Notes under the pieces: model-generated
Seen by the model: the letters and a program-made list of their open reading frames with translations, nothing else
Database searches by the model: none
Told to the model about the DNA's origin: nothing
Assembly (NCBI GenBank): GCA_964649725.1
Contig: CAZYTM010000012.1
Location: forward strand, 3,781-67,780
Direction of reading: 5' to 3'
Source of the DNA: CAZYTM01 sp964649725
GTDB lineage: Bacteria > Desulfobacterota > Desulfuromonadia > Geobacterales > Geobacteraceae
Length of the DNA: 64,000 nt
Program-made: the position numbers and the translations under genes
In this document: positions 25,823 through 32,906 of the stretch, piece after piece
How the letters are laid out: the number at the start of each line of letters is the position of its first letter
Numbering within the stretch: position 1 is the first letter of the stretch

Positions 25823-26808
25823 CCGACGCGGCAAAGCACCCGTTTCAGAGACTCACCCCCAGCTTCATCATGGATGCCGTGGAGAGTCAGGGGTATCGCT
25901 GCGACTGCCGGACCCTGGCGCTGAACAGCTACGAGAACCGGGTCTATCAGGTCGGCATCGATGAAGGTCAGCCGCTGATCGCCAAATTCTATCGCCCCGG
26001 CCGCTGGAACGAGGCGCAGCTGCTGGAGGAGCACCACTTCTGCCAACAGCTGGCCGGGCATGAACTGCCGGTGGTGGCGCCGCTGCGCAACTCCGCCGGT
26101 GAGAGCCTGTTCAGCCATGACGGTTTCCTCTTCGCCCTCTACCCCCGCCAGGGTGGGCATGCCCCGGAATTCGACAATCTCGACAACCTGCTGATCCTCG
26201 GCCGGATGCTCGGCCGGATCCATAGCATCGGCGCAGTGGAGCCGTTTCGCCACCGGCCGGTGCTCGACAGCCGGAGCTTCGGCCATGAGAGCGTCGCCCT
26301 GATCACTGCCAGCTTTATCCCTGAAGAGTATCGGGAGAGTTATACGGCTGTGACCGGCCAGCTATTGGGAGTGATCGAGGCGATCCTGGCCGAGGTGGGT
26401 GAGATCCGTTACATCAGGGTGCATGGCGACTGTCATAGCGGCAACATCCTCTGGCGGGACGATGCGCCACACTTCGTCGATTTCGATGACAGCCGCATGG
26501 CGCCGGCGGTGCAGGACCTCTGGATGATGCTCTCCGGCGACCGGCCGCGCAAGACCGCCCAGCTGGCCGAACTGCTCGAAGGGTACAGCGAGTTCTACGA
26601 CTTCAACCCCCGTGAGCTCCGCCTCATCGAACCGCTGCGCGCCCTCCGGGTGCTCCACTACAGCGCCTGGCTGGCAAGCCGCTGGCAGGACCCCGCCTTC
26701 CCGGTCAACTTCCCCTGGTTCAACACCGTCCGCTACTGGGGGGAACAGATCCTCGACCTGCGGGAACAGCTGGCCGCCCTGGAGGAACCGCCGCTGGAGC
26801 TGAAATAA
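25819..26808 (+). CDS. srkA: SrkA/YihE-type serine/threonine protein kinase
   Basis: 329 residues, the size of E. coli SrkA (YihE/RdoA), a stress-response protein kinase of the aminoglycoside-phosphotransferase fold. Visible motifs: LNSYENRVYQVG in the N-lobe, LIAKFYRP with the ATP lysine, catalytic loop VHGDCHSGNIL and metal-binding HFVDFDDS. SrkA counters Cpx/MazF-type stress death in E. coli. Here it overlaps the zinc-ribbon gene (ATGA) and ends an operon with the SPFH protein, a pairing worth noting. Its stop codon abuts a large palindrome. Confidence 0.88.
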   Translation: MTDAAKHPFQRLTPSFIMDAVESQGYRCDCRTLALNSYENRVYQVGIDEGQPLIAKFYRPGRWNEAQLLEEHHFCQQLAGHELPVVAPLRNSAGESLFSHDGFLFALYPRQGGHAPEFDNLDNLLILGRMLGRIHSIGAVEPFRHRPVLDSRSFGHESVALITASFIPEEYRESYTAVTGQLLGVIEAILAEVGEIRYIRVHGDCHSGNILWRDDAPHFVDFDDSRMAPAVQDLWMMLSGDRPRKTAQLAELLEGYSEFYDFNPRELRLIEPLRALRVLHYSAWLASRWQDPAFPVNFPWFNTVRYWGEQILDLREQLAALEEPPLELK

Positions 26809-26852
26809 ATAGGAGGGGGACAGTCCCCTTAAGGGGACTGTCCCCCTCCTAT
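26809..26852. repeat. 44-bp perfect palindrome between convergent genes
   Basis: Two 22-bp arms (26809-26830 and 26831-26852) with the core GTCCCCTTAAGGGGAC and no loop. It fills almost the whole gap between the srkA stop and the DUF503 stop. It could act as a bidirectional terminator, although there is no T-run, or be a REP-like mobile palindrome. The outer GGAGGGGGAC arms resemble other GGGG-tipped inverted repeats at 32.1, 34.5 and 35.3 kb. Confidence 0.85.
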
Positions 26853-26854
26853 CT

Positions 26855-27136
26855 TCACCGCTCTTCTATCTCGCTCGCCACCACCTCCAGGTCGGGGCGC
26901 TCTTCGGCGAGCCAATCCTCCAACCTCTCCAGCAGTGTCCGGGCATACTTCCGGTCCGGGCTGACCGTGACAAAGGCGAGCTCAGCGCCGCCATGCAGCT
27001 CCTGCAGGTCGACCTCGGCAGCAGCGACGTTGAAGCTGTTGCGCGCCCTGGCCAGGAGACTCTTCACTATCCCCCGCTTCTCCTTCAGGGAGCGGCACTC
27101 CAGGCGGAGCCGGATGGTCAGGGTCCAGACATACAT
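26855..27136 (-). CDS. DUF503 family protein
   Basis: 93 residues matching the small DUF503 (YlxP-like) family: N-terminal MYVWTLTIRLRL, the conserved SLKEKRGIVKSLLARARNSFNV, then AEVDLQELHGGAELAFVTVS. Family members are often found near rbfA/nusA and may act in ribosome assembly, but function is not established. Here it is next to a zinc-ribbon membrane protein gene with a single base between them. Length is typical. Confidence 0.85.
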   Translation of the reverse strand: MYVWTLTIRLRLECRSLKEKRGIVKSLLARARNSFNVAAAEVDLQELHGGAELAFVTVSPDRKYARTLLERLEDWLAEERPDLEVVASEIEER

Positions 27137-27137
27137 G

Positions 27138-27422
27138 TCAACCTTCTTCTGCTACAGGCTGGGGGGCTTTGCAATAGAAGCAGCTGGCATCTTTCCAGGG
27201 GATAAACTGCTGGCAGGCCTGGCAGAGGCGGAATTGTCCCGGCACCTCCCGAAGCGGCTTGTTGAAGTAGAGGACGAAGAGGAAGAAGGGGAAGACAGCG
27301 CAGAGGAGCCCCCAGCCTATGATCAGACGCCCCCGGTTGCGGGCGAAGATAGCGCCGATGATCCCGGGTGTGCCAAAGAAGAGGGCCAGCAGCAGGACCT
27401 CTACGATGCCGATGTTTGCCAT
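27138..27422 (-). CDS. Small membrane protein with C-terminal zinc ribbon
   Basis: 94 residues. Two spans (about 6-26 and 33-53) are followed by a cytoplasmic CQAC...CFYC ribbon (about 67-85). No named family is recognised. It overlaps the operon position of the DUF503 gene (1-bp gap) and likely shares its transcript. The paired-cysteine ribbon resembles those of membrane zinc-ribbon proteins of unknown function. Confidence 0.65.
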   Translation of the reverse strand: MANIGIVEVLLLALFFGTPGIIGAIFARNRGRLIIGWGLLCAVFPFFLFVLYFNKPLREVPGQFRLCQACQQFIPWKDASCFYCKAPQPVAEEG

Positions 27423-27489
27423 TATTGCATCCTTTCCACTTTTGTATTGTTGTCAGTCGTTAAACATTGGCAGCATTGCAGCATCAGCT

Positions 27490-28329
27490 CTACAGTTCAA
27501 CCACCATCTCCTGGGTCATGGCGAAACAGCGCAGCTGACTCCCCTGTTCGGCGATGAGCCGGTGACAGTCGGCTTCGATGGCCGCGACCCCGCTATCAGG
27601 GCGGTCCTGGTTATGATGGAAGAGCCCCAACTGCCCAACCTCTGCCGCCAGAGCCAGCTCCAGCGCCTGCTGGTAGGTGGAGTGCCCCCACCCCTTGATC
27701 CGCTGGTATTCTGAATCCATATATTCGGCATCATGGATCAGAAAATCGACCCCCCGGCAGAACTCCAGATAATCGGCAAAGGGGAGACCACCCGGATGGA
27801 TATGCCCCAGTTCATTGTCGGTGAGAAAGACAAAGCGCCGCTGCTCTTCGCTGAAGCGATAGCCGACCCCCTGGTTCGGATGGCTGAGCAGGATCGGATC
27901 GACCTCCAGACCGCTGATATTGAATGGGGCTATGCAGCTGTCGTTGAAGCGGAGTTCAGCCCTTGCCGCGCCGAGATCGACCGGGAAGAAGGGTGGCTCC
28001 ATGGTCTTCTCCAGGATAGTCCGGATGGAGCGCTGGGCAAAGGGGCAGCCGTAAAAATTGATTACCGTGTCGCTGCGGTAGAGCGGTTTGAAGAAGGGGA
28101 AGCCGTTGATATGGTCCCAGTGGGCATGGGTGAAGATGATATGGAAATCTTTGCGCCCCTCCTCCAGCAGCCGGTTCCCCAGCCGCCGCAGACCGCTGCC
28201 GCAGTCGACGATGATGCAGTCGCCGGCGCTGTTGCTGATCTCCAGGCAGGTGGTGTCACCCCCATACTTCAGGTAGTCGGGACCTGATACCGGTATGGAA
28301 CCTCTACTGCCGTAACAGCTGATCTTCAT
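27490..28329 (-). CDS. Metallo-beta-lactamase-fold hydrolase
   Basis: 279 residues. The zinc motif THAHWDHINGFPFF (HxHxDH, about 86-91) is intact; further ligands are expected in LLSHPNQGVGYRF and LIHDAEYMDSEY. The N-terminus MKISCYGSRGSIPVSG and GGDTTCLEI are common in PhnP/RNase Z-like and GAF-linked cyclic-nucleotide phosphodiesterase-like hydrolases. Substrate is unknown. It lies 22 bp downstream of the MFS gene on the same strand. Confidence 0.85.
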   Translation of the reverse strand: MKISCYGSRGSIPVSGPDYLKYGGDTTCLEISNSAGDCIIVDCGSGLRRLGNRLLEEGRKDFHIIFTHAHWDHINGFPFFKPLYRSDTVINFYGCPFAQRSIRTILEKTMEPPFFPVDLGAARAELRFNDSCIAPFNISGLEVDPILLSHPNQGVGYRFSEEQRRFVFLTDNELGHIHPGGLPFADYLEFCRGVDFLIHDAEYMDSEYQRIKGWGHSTYQQALELALAAEVGQLGLFHHNQDRPDSGVAAIEADCHRLIAEQGSQLRCFAMTQEMVVEL

Positions 28330-28351
28330 GTCTCACCTCCGTTTGACCTGA

Positions 28352-29587
28352 TCAACCGGCATCGTTACCAATGGCAGCTGGCCTGGTCGGGAAGATGGTG
28401 AACGCCCCGACAGCACCAGCCAGGGCGACTGCAGCGGCGAGCAGATATGCCGAAGCAAACGATCCGCTGGCATCTGCCATCGCCCCGGCAACAGTCGGTC
28501 CCAGCGCCTGGCCGGTACCGAAGAAGAGGGTGATGAAGCCGAGTGCCGCCGGTGCCAGCCGCGGGCCGAGGACATCGCCGCAGGTGGCAGCCATGATGGC
28601 CGGGATGCTCCAGGCAGAGATGCCGAACAGCACTGCTGACAAGAGGAAGCCGGTCGGTGCCGGCCAGAGGGCGAAGAGGGCAAAGGAGATGCTGTGCAGC
28701 AGATAGATGACCACCAGGGTCTGTTGCCGGCCGAAGCGATCCGACACCGTCCCCCAGAGGAAACCGCATATCAGACTGCACCACCCCATGGTCATGAAGA
28801 GAGCGCCGGCCCCTTCCCTGCTGTAGCCCCCCTCGGCCACCAGCCGCTTGACGAAAAAGGTCATATAGATGATATAGGAGAAGCCGCAGGCGACATAGAC
28901 CAGCCCCAGCCGCCAGACCGCTCTGGAGCGGTAGACCTGCCCCCATTGCAGCGCCGGGGTGGCGCTCCGGGCGGCAGTTATCCCCCCATGTTCCCGGACC
29001 AGCAGGATGACCGCCAGGGCGATGACCAGGGTCAGAGTGCCGAAGATGTACCAGCAGACCCGCCACCCCTGACCACCATAAATGGCGATGATCTGCGGTG
29101 CCAGCGGCCCGGCAAAGATCAAGCCGAGCGACGAGCCGGTGACCGCCACGCCGGATGCGAGGCCGCGCCGCTCCATGGCAAACCAGCTGGCCCACATCCC
29201 CATGGCGGCTATATTGGCGGCGCCGCTGCCGAAGCCGGTGATGGTCCGCATCGCCGCAGCAAAGAGAAACCCGTTCGCCACCCCGGTCAGGAGCATGCTG
29301 GCGCCGGCCAGCAGCAGGCCGCCGGCGATCACCCGGCGCGGCCCGTAATGACTTGCCAGGGCGCCGCCGATGACCGACAGGACCAGATAGCCGGCCAGAT
29401 TGAGGGAGGCCATCAGTCCGGCCTGGGTGTTGTCCATGCCGAGCCCCTGCTGCATCGCCGGCAGCACCACGGTGTAGCCGAAGCGCCCCAGGCCGAGGGC
29501 GCCGAAGATGGCCAGGGTGCCGACTGCCAGCACCACCCAGCAGTAGTCGAAGCGGCTCTGCTCATCCGCCCCCTTGCCGCTGTTCAT
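28352..29587 (-). CDS. MFS transporter (YbfB/YjiJ-like)
   Basis: 411 residues with about 12 spans and a central hydrophilic loop. The motif LGRFGYTVVLPAMQQGLGM at the N-terminus and LSVIGGALASHYGPRRVI are typical of the YbfB/YjiJ group of major facilitators. The ATG (29585-29587) overlaps the glucokinase stop (ATGA). An in-frame GTG two codons earlier is less likely. Substrate unknown; its coupling to a glucokinase gene is not explained by the sequence. Confidence 0.87.
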   Translation of the reverse strand: MNSGKGADEQSRFDYCWVVLAVGTLAIFGALGLGRFGYTVVLPAMQQGLGMDNTQAGLMASLNLAGYLVLSVIGGALASHYGPRRVIAGGLLLAGASMLLTGVANGFLFAAAMRTITGFGSGAANIAAMGMWASWFAMERRGLASGVAVTGSSLGLIFAGPLAPQIIAIYGGQGWRVCWYIFGTLTLVIALAVILLVREHGGITAARSATPALQWGQVYRSRAVWRLGLVYVACGFSYIIYMTFFVKRLVAEGGYSREGAGALFMTMGWCSLICGFLWGTVSDRFGRQQTLVVIYLLHSISFALFALWPAPTGFLLSAVLFGISAWSIPAIMAATCGDVLGPRLAPAALGFITLFFGTGQALGPTVAGAMADASGSFASAYLLAAAVALAGAVGAFTIFPTRPAAIGNDAG

Positions 29588-30339
29588 TTGCACCCTGCGG
29601 CCGGAGAGTTCTCAGCGGCATGGAGGGCCGCGCCGACGATACCGGCATGGTTTAGCAGGGTCGCCGGCACCACCCTGGTGCCTATTTCCAGATAGGGGGA
29701 GAAGAGTTTGAAGCGGTTGCTGTAGCCACCGCCGATGATGAAGAGGTCGGGCCAGATGAGCCGTTCCAGGGTATGCAGGTAACGGTTGAAGCGCCGCCCC
29801 CAGCGGGGCCAGGGGAGCTGCTGCTCTTTGCGCGCCGCAGCCGAGGCATAATGCTCGGCTATCACCCCTTTCACCTTGATATGGCCGAATTCGGTATTGG
29901 GGAGGAGCTTGCCATCGAGGAAGATCGCTGTGCCGAGCCCGGTGCCGACCGTGATCATCACCACCGTCCCCAGCTCCCCCTGACCGGCGCCGAAGCGCAT
30001 CTCGGCCAGACCGGCAGCATCGGCGTCGTTAAGCGCCAGCACCGGCTGGCCGACCACGCTGCTAAAGAGCGCTGCCACATCGAGACCGAGCCACTCCCTG
30101 TCGATATTGGCCGCGGTACAGGCGACCCCGCCGCGGAGCGCTGCCGGGAAACCGCAGCCGATAGCTCCTTGCCAGTCAAAATGATTGACCAGCTGCGCCA
30201 CTATCCGGGCCACACCCTGCGGAGTAGCAGGCTGCGGGGTCTTGAGCCGGTGCCGCTCTGATACCAACTCGCCGGTCACCGTATCGACCAGCGCCCCCTT
30301 GATACCCGAACCGCCGACATCTATGCCGAGTAGCTGCAT
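29584..30339 (-). CDS. ppgK: ROK-family polyphosphate glucokinase
   Basis: 251 residues from the ATG at 30337-30339 (GGGAGAGG upstream). N-terminal LGIDVGGSGIKGALVD is the phosphate-binding ROK motif; LNDADAAGLAEMRFGAG, ITVGTGLGTAIF and NTEFGHIKVKG match the polyphosphate/ATP glucokinase branch, as do the ARKEQQLPWPRW and IIGGGYSNRF segments. It phosphorylates glucose using inorganic polyphosphate. A longer upstream frame to 30459 is poorly composed and was rejected. It overlaps the MFS gene by 4 nt. Confidence 0.88.
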   Translation of the reverse strand: MQLLGIDVGGSGIKGALVDTVTGELVSERHRLKTPQPATPQGVARIVAQLVNHFDWQGAIGCGFPAALRGGVACTAANIDREWLGLDVAALFSSVVGQPVLALNDADAAGLAEMRFGAGQGELGTVVMITVGTGLGTAIFLDGKLLPNTEFGHIKVKGVIAEHYASAAARKEQQLPWPRWGRRFNRYLHTLERLIWPDLFIIGGGYSNRFKLFSPYLEIGTRVVPATLLNHAGIVGAALHAAENSPAAGCK

Positions 30340-30552
30340 AATACCTCTCCCTGAAAATGGCTCACCTGGCTCTACCGGATGACAATCCCGGCCAGAGCGC
30401 AATGCTGCGTCACGGCGAGCCGCTGCAGCTGTTCCACTTGCTCCGTGGCGATTGAGCAATAATACAGGGAAATAGCTGTAGTGACAAGTTTAACCTTGAT
30501 ACAAAAACGGAGAGGAGCGAAGCAGGACAGGGTGAAGGACCTTTTCAGACGA

Positions 30553-31092
30553 CTACATATCGCGGCTGATCTTTCCGCTTTCGATGTCGAACGTGGCACC
30601 TGAATCGGGACCGCGCAACACCCGATACCTGAAGACCGGCTTCCCCTGCTCTATCTCATAGGTAAGTCGCCGGTAAGCATCGCCATTCTCCGAAGACGCT
30701 CCCAAGACGTCGGGGATTTTTGCAATGTACCGCGGGACGAGGAGCTCAAGACTCTTCGGGTATTCCCCTTTGTCCTCCTTGTATTTGATGATGAGCGGCC
30801 TCAGCTCGCGCATCTTTATCTCCCGTTCCTGGGTCAGATCAGCTAAGCCATGGTCACTCATCCTGAAGGCCGAAAAGAGCAGAGCGAATCCGACTGCAGC
30901 GATCATGAGCGGCTGCAGTTCCCGCGGACTTTTCAGCTTCACCGCTTTTATGACCGCTTTCAAGGCGACTGTCAGAAACAACAGTATTGCAGGGAGACTT
31001 AAGACCATGGTCGCAAATGTATCAAGAGCATAGGCTGACCAAAGGGAGAGGCAGAGCAGAACAGTTGCAGCGATAATAGTTTTTTTGGGCAT
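30553..31092 (-). CDS. Membrane protein, likely integron-cassette gene lacking its own attC
   Basis: 179 residues. Two hydrophobic segments (about 7-25 and 27-48) plus a third at about 62-78 precede a charged soluble region containing LRPLIIKYKEDKGEYPKSLELLVPRYI, reminiscent of the type II pseudopilin C-terminal PxxLxxLVP pattern. No family is firmly assigned. Its ATG lies 8 bp from the end of the attC site at 31101-31169, exactly where the next cassette gene would begin. No second attC was found after its stop, so the array seems to end or be truncated here. Confidence 0.65.
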   Translation of the reverse strand: MPKKTIIAATVLLCLSLWSAYALDTFATMVLSLPAILLFLTVALKAVIKAVKLKSPRELQPLMIAAVGFALLFSAFRMSDHGLADLTQEREIKMRELRPLIIKYKEDKGEYPKSLELLVPRYIAKIPDVLGASSENGDAYRRLTYEIEQGKPVFRYRVLRGPDSGATFDIESGKISRDM

Positions 31093-31100
31093 ATCGGGTT

Positions 31101-31169
31101 ATCCAACGTCGGGGCTGCGGCGCACCGGCGGAGCGTAGCGGAGACCGCGTGCCGCCGCCCTTGTTAGGA
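31101..31169 (-). other. Integron attC recombination site (2)
   Basis: Reading the minus strand after the DUF4124 stop: R''-like TCCTAAC (31169-31163), inner arms GGGCGGCGGCAC and GTGCGCCGCAGCCC that pair with extra-helical bases, a short central part GTCTCCGCTACGCTC, and R' GTTGGAT (31107-31101), which fits GTTRRRY. The 69-bp length, orientation relative to the gene, and direct junction with the next start codon all fit attC. The R'' first base departs from consensus. Confidence 0.75.
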
Positions 31170-31180
31170 TTCTCTCAAAA

Positions 31181-31756
31181 TTATGGTTTGTCGATTTTCC
31201 ATTTGCCATTTTCTTTGTAAAATATAACTGGATAGGCAACCGACTCCATTTTTCCCTTCACATTTTCTTCTCTGACTATAATGCAACTAGCAGTATCTTC
31301 ATCCCACAAGTCTCTGAGCTTCAGTGTGCCTCTATCTGCTGAAAAACTACGAAGATTTTTAATGCTTCCAAAAAGCTTCCTTGCATAATCTCTGTGCTGC
31401 CATCTTATATACTCTGCAGCAGCGTTTGCATCTTTACGAAAAAAAGCATCATTATATGCATTCCAAACGTCACGTAATTCTTGTTCGACACCAGCGTCAT
31501 AATGAACACTATCTTGTATCTTCTCTTTTTGATTAGCAGCCGTAATTTCCCGTGAAGATGGCTTCTCCTCTGTCTGCGAAGCTGATGAAGCGTCGTTTCG
31601 CTTGATTACACCTTTTTTTGGAATGCTTGCAGCATTATCAGTAAAATGCACAACTCCGTTGTCATCAGTCCATTGATACGTTTCGGCGAATGCCAGGAGA
31701 GACAAGGCATTACATGCCAGCATAATAACTATCAATATACCTATGGTGTTGTTCAT
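31181..31756 (-). CDS. DUF4124 exported protein, integron cassette gene
   Basis: 191 residues from the ATG at 31754-31756 (a TTG lies one codon before). A signal peptide (about 5-24) is followed by the DUF4124 motif YQWTDDNGVVHFTDNAASIP, a polar linker, and a C-terminal domain resembling SnoaL/NTF2-like folds (DVWNAYNDAFFRKDANAA ... WKIDKP). It is AT-richer than the chromosome around it. It lies precisely between two attC sites in the cassette orientation (gene then attC), so it forms a complete cassette. Function unknown. Confidence 0.8.
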   Translation of the reverse strand: MNNTIGILIVIMLACNALSLLAFAETYQWTDDNGVVHFTDNAASIPKKGVIKRNDASSASQTEEKPSSREITAANQKEKIQDSVHYDAGVEQELRDVWNAYNDAFFRKDANAAAEYIRWQHRDYARKLFGSIKNLRSFSADRGTLKLRDLWDEDTASCIIVREENVKGKMESVAYPVIFYKENGKWKIDKP

Positions 31757-31764
31757 CAATATTC

Positions 31765-31835
31765 TCCGAACGGCTCGGCGCTTGACCTGCCGGGTGGTCT
31801 TATCGCCCGGTCACGGTCTGAGCGCCTGGTTGGGC
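31765..31835 (-). other. Integron attC recombination site (1)
   Basis: Minus strand: R'' GCCCAAC (31835-31829, perfect RYYYAAC), inner arms AGGCGCTCAGACC and GGTCAAGCGCC that pair with two extra bases bulged, a middle stem CCGGG/CCCGG, and R' GTTCGGA (31771-31765; one mismatch to GTTRRRY). 71 bp long. The upstream truncated gene ends inside it, as cassette genes often do, and the DUF4124 ATG follows 9 bp later. Confidence 0.8.
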
Positions 31836-32060
31836 TGTTTGCAGTGAGACTTTTAGCAGGCTTGAGAAACGCCATATTTTTATCCAGTATATAATCCAGC
31901 AAATTACTGCGGGGATTCCTACAACTACGATCAAATCAACATAGCGGAACGGAATTAATGCAATGACAATAAGAATGCTTGCGGCAAGGCCTATGGTCTG
32001 CCCTGGTGCCTTGTCTGTCTCTATGCCTCTCTTAATAAATTCATTATGGAGTGACTCCGA
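31800..32060 (-). pseudogene. 5'-truncated membrane-protein gene (cassette remnant)
   Basis: An open minus-strand frame of about 85 codons ends at TAA (31800-31802) within attC site 1. It encodes a polar start (NEFIKRGIETDKAPGQT) and two clear spans (GLAASILIVIALIPF and LIVVVGIPAVICWIIYW), but has no start codon: the frame runs straight into the inverted repeat at 32069 and meets a stop there. The beginning was probably removed or replaced when that element arrived. Confidence 0.65.
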
Positions 32061-32068
32061 ACACCCAG

Positions 32069-32117
32069 GGGGTCAGACCTACACTTTTCACATTGTCAAT
32101 TGCGTAGGTCTGACCCC
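32069..32117. repeat. GGGGTCAGACC inverted repeat (REP/MITE-like)
   Basis: Arms GGGGTCAGACCTAC (32069-32082) and GTAGGTCTGACCCC (32104-32117) are perfectly complementary across 14 bp with a 21-nt loop. This type of ggggtcag...ctgacccc hairpin resembles substrates of REP-associated tyrosine (Y1) transposases; no such transposase gene is in the window. It sits at the break point of the truncated gene. Confidence 0.75.
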
Positions 32118-32148
32118 TCTATCTTGTTCTAATCCCTATGGGGAGTAT

Positions 32149-32320
32149 GGGGACGGTTCTGCTAATCCCTATTAATTACGGATAAATATCAAACAATTAA
32201 TTTTTTGCGTGTTTTGTAACACAAAAATGAACTGTATAATGCTGATATATCTACATAAATCAGAACCGTCCCCGATTACTTTTTTATGAACAGTGAGTAC
32301 CTGACCCCTCAGATTTCTGC
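32149..32320 (+). repeat. 172-bp direct repeat, copy A
   Basis: Begins GGGGACGGTTCTG (32149-32161), carries an AT-rich centre, the exact inverse CAGAACCGTCCCC at 32261-32273, then a tail ending CAGATTTCTGC at 32320. A second copy with few differences lies at 32706-32878 in the same orientation. The 125-bp inner part thus has 13-bp perfect terminal inverted repeats. Confidence 0.88.
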
Positions 32321-32325
32321 CGATA

Positions 32326-32643
32326 TCAATAACGCTTAACGGTACCATCACTATAAACTCGCACACAACCGCTTTTCCCAGGGGGAATATATTTTCCGTT
32401 TATATTTATTCCACCACCACCACAAACTTCAGTTGTAACATCACCGCCATCTGCATTAGATTGAGCTTCTTCCAGATCATCATTACATGATTCCAGCTCT
32501 GATTGAAGGTCTTGTATTTTACTTTCAGCTCTAACTGAAGCAGCTTCATAACCAGCACGATAGCCTTCATCAAAACTATTTTTACAACCGATTAGAACAA
32601 CAACCCCAGAAAGAAATATTATTTGTATAAACCTCAAAAGCAT
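32326..32643 (-). CDS. Small lipoprotein flanked by direct repeats
   Basis: 105 residues. A hydrophobic N-terminus ending VVVLIGC is a lipobox (Cys near residue 20), so the mature protein should be lipid-anchored. A short coiled-coil (SKIQDLQSELESCNDDLEEAQ) and a Gly/Cys-rich tail with NGKYIPPGKSGC follow. No family is recognised. It fills the space between the two 172-bp repeats, starting 62 bp from copy B and ending 5 bp from copy A. AT-rich codon use suggests foreign origin. Confidence 0.65.
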   Translation of the reverse strand: MLLRFIQIIFLSGVVVLIGCKNSFDEGYRAGYEAASVRAESKIQDLQSELESCNDDLEEAQSNADGGDVTTEVCGGGGININGKYIPPGKSGCVRVYSDGTVKRY

Positions 32644-32705
32644 AAAATTATTCCCACTTATCTTTAGCCCTTGCCTCTTCTTTAGTCTGCCATTGGGGTG
32701 AGTCT

Positions 32706-32878
32706 GGGGACGGTTCTGCTAATCCCTATTAATTACGGATAAATATCAAACAATTAATTTTTTGCGAGTTTTGTAACATAAAAATGAACTGTATCATGCT
32801 GATATATCTACATAAAATCAGAACCGTCCACGATAACGTTTTTATGAACAGTGAGTACCTGCCCCCTCAGATTTCTGC
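32706..32878 (+). repeat. 172-bp direct repeat, copy B
   Basis: Same sequence as copy A apart from a few substitutions and a one-base insertion. It starts GGGGACGGTTCTG (32706-32718); its right inner inverted repeat is CAGAACCGTCCAC (32819-32831, one mismatch) and the tail ends CAGATTTCTGC (32878). Same orientation as copy A, 557 bp apart. Confidence 0.88.
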
Positions 32879-32906
32879 ATATTCAAGTCCTGGCCCTTTA
32901 TCTATT

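Noticed and set aside
32149..32878. The 172-bp repeats as a CRISPR array.
   Set aside because: Two long copies 557 bp apart with a gene between do not fit short regularly spaced repeats, and no cas genes are present.
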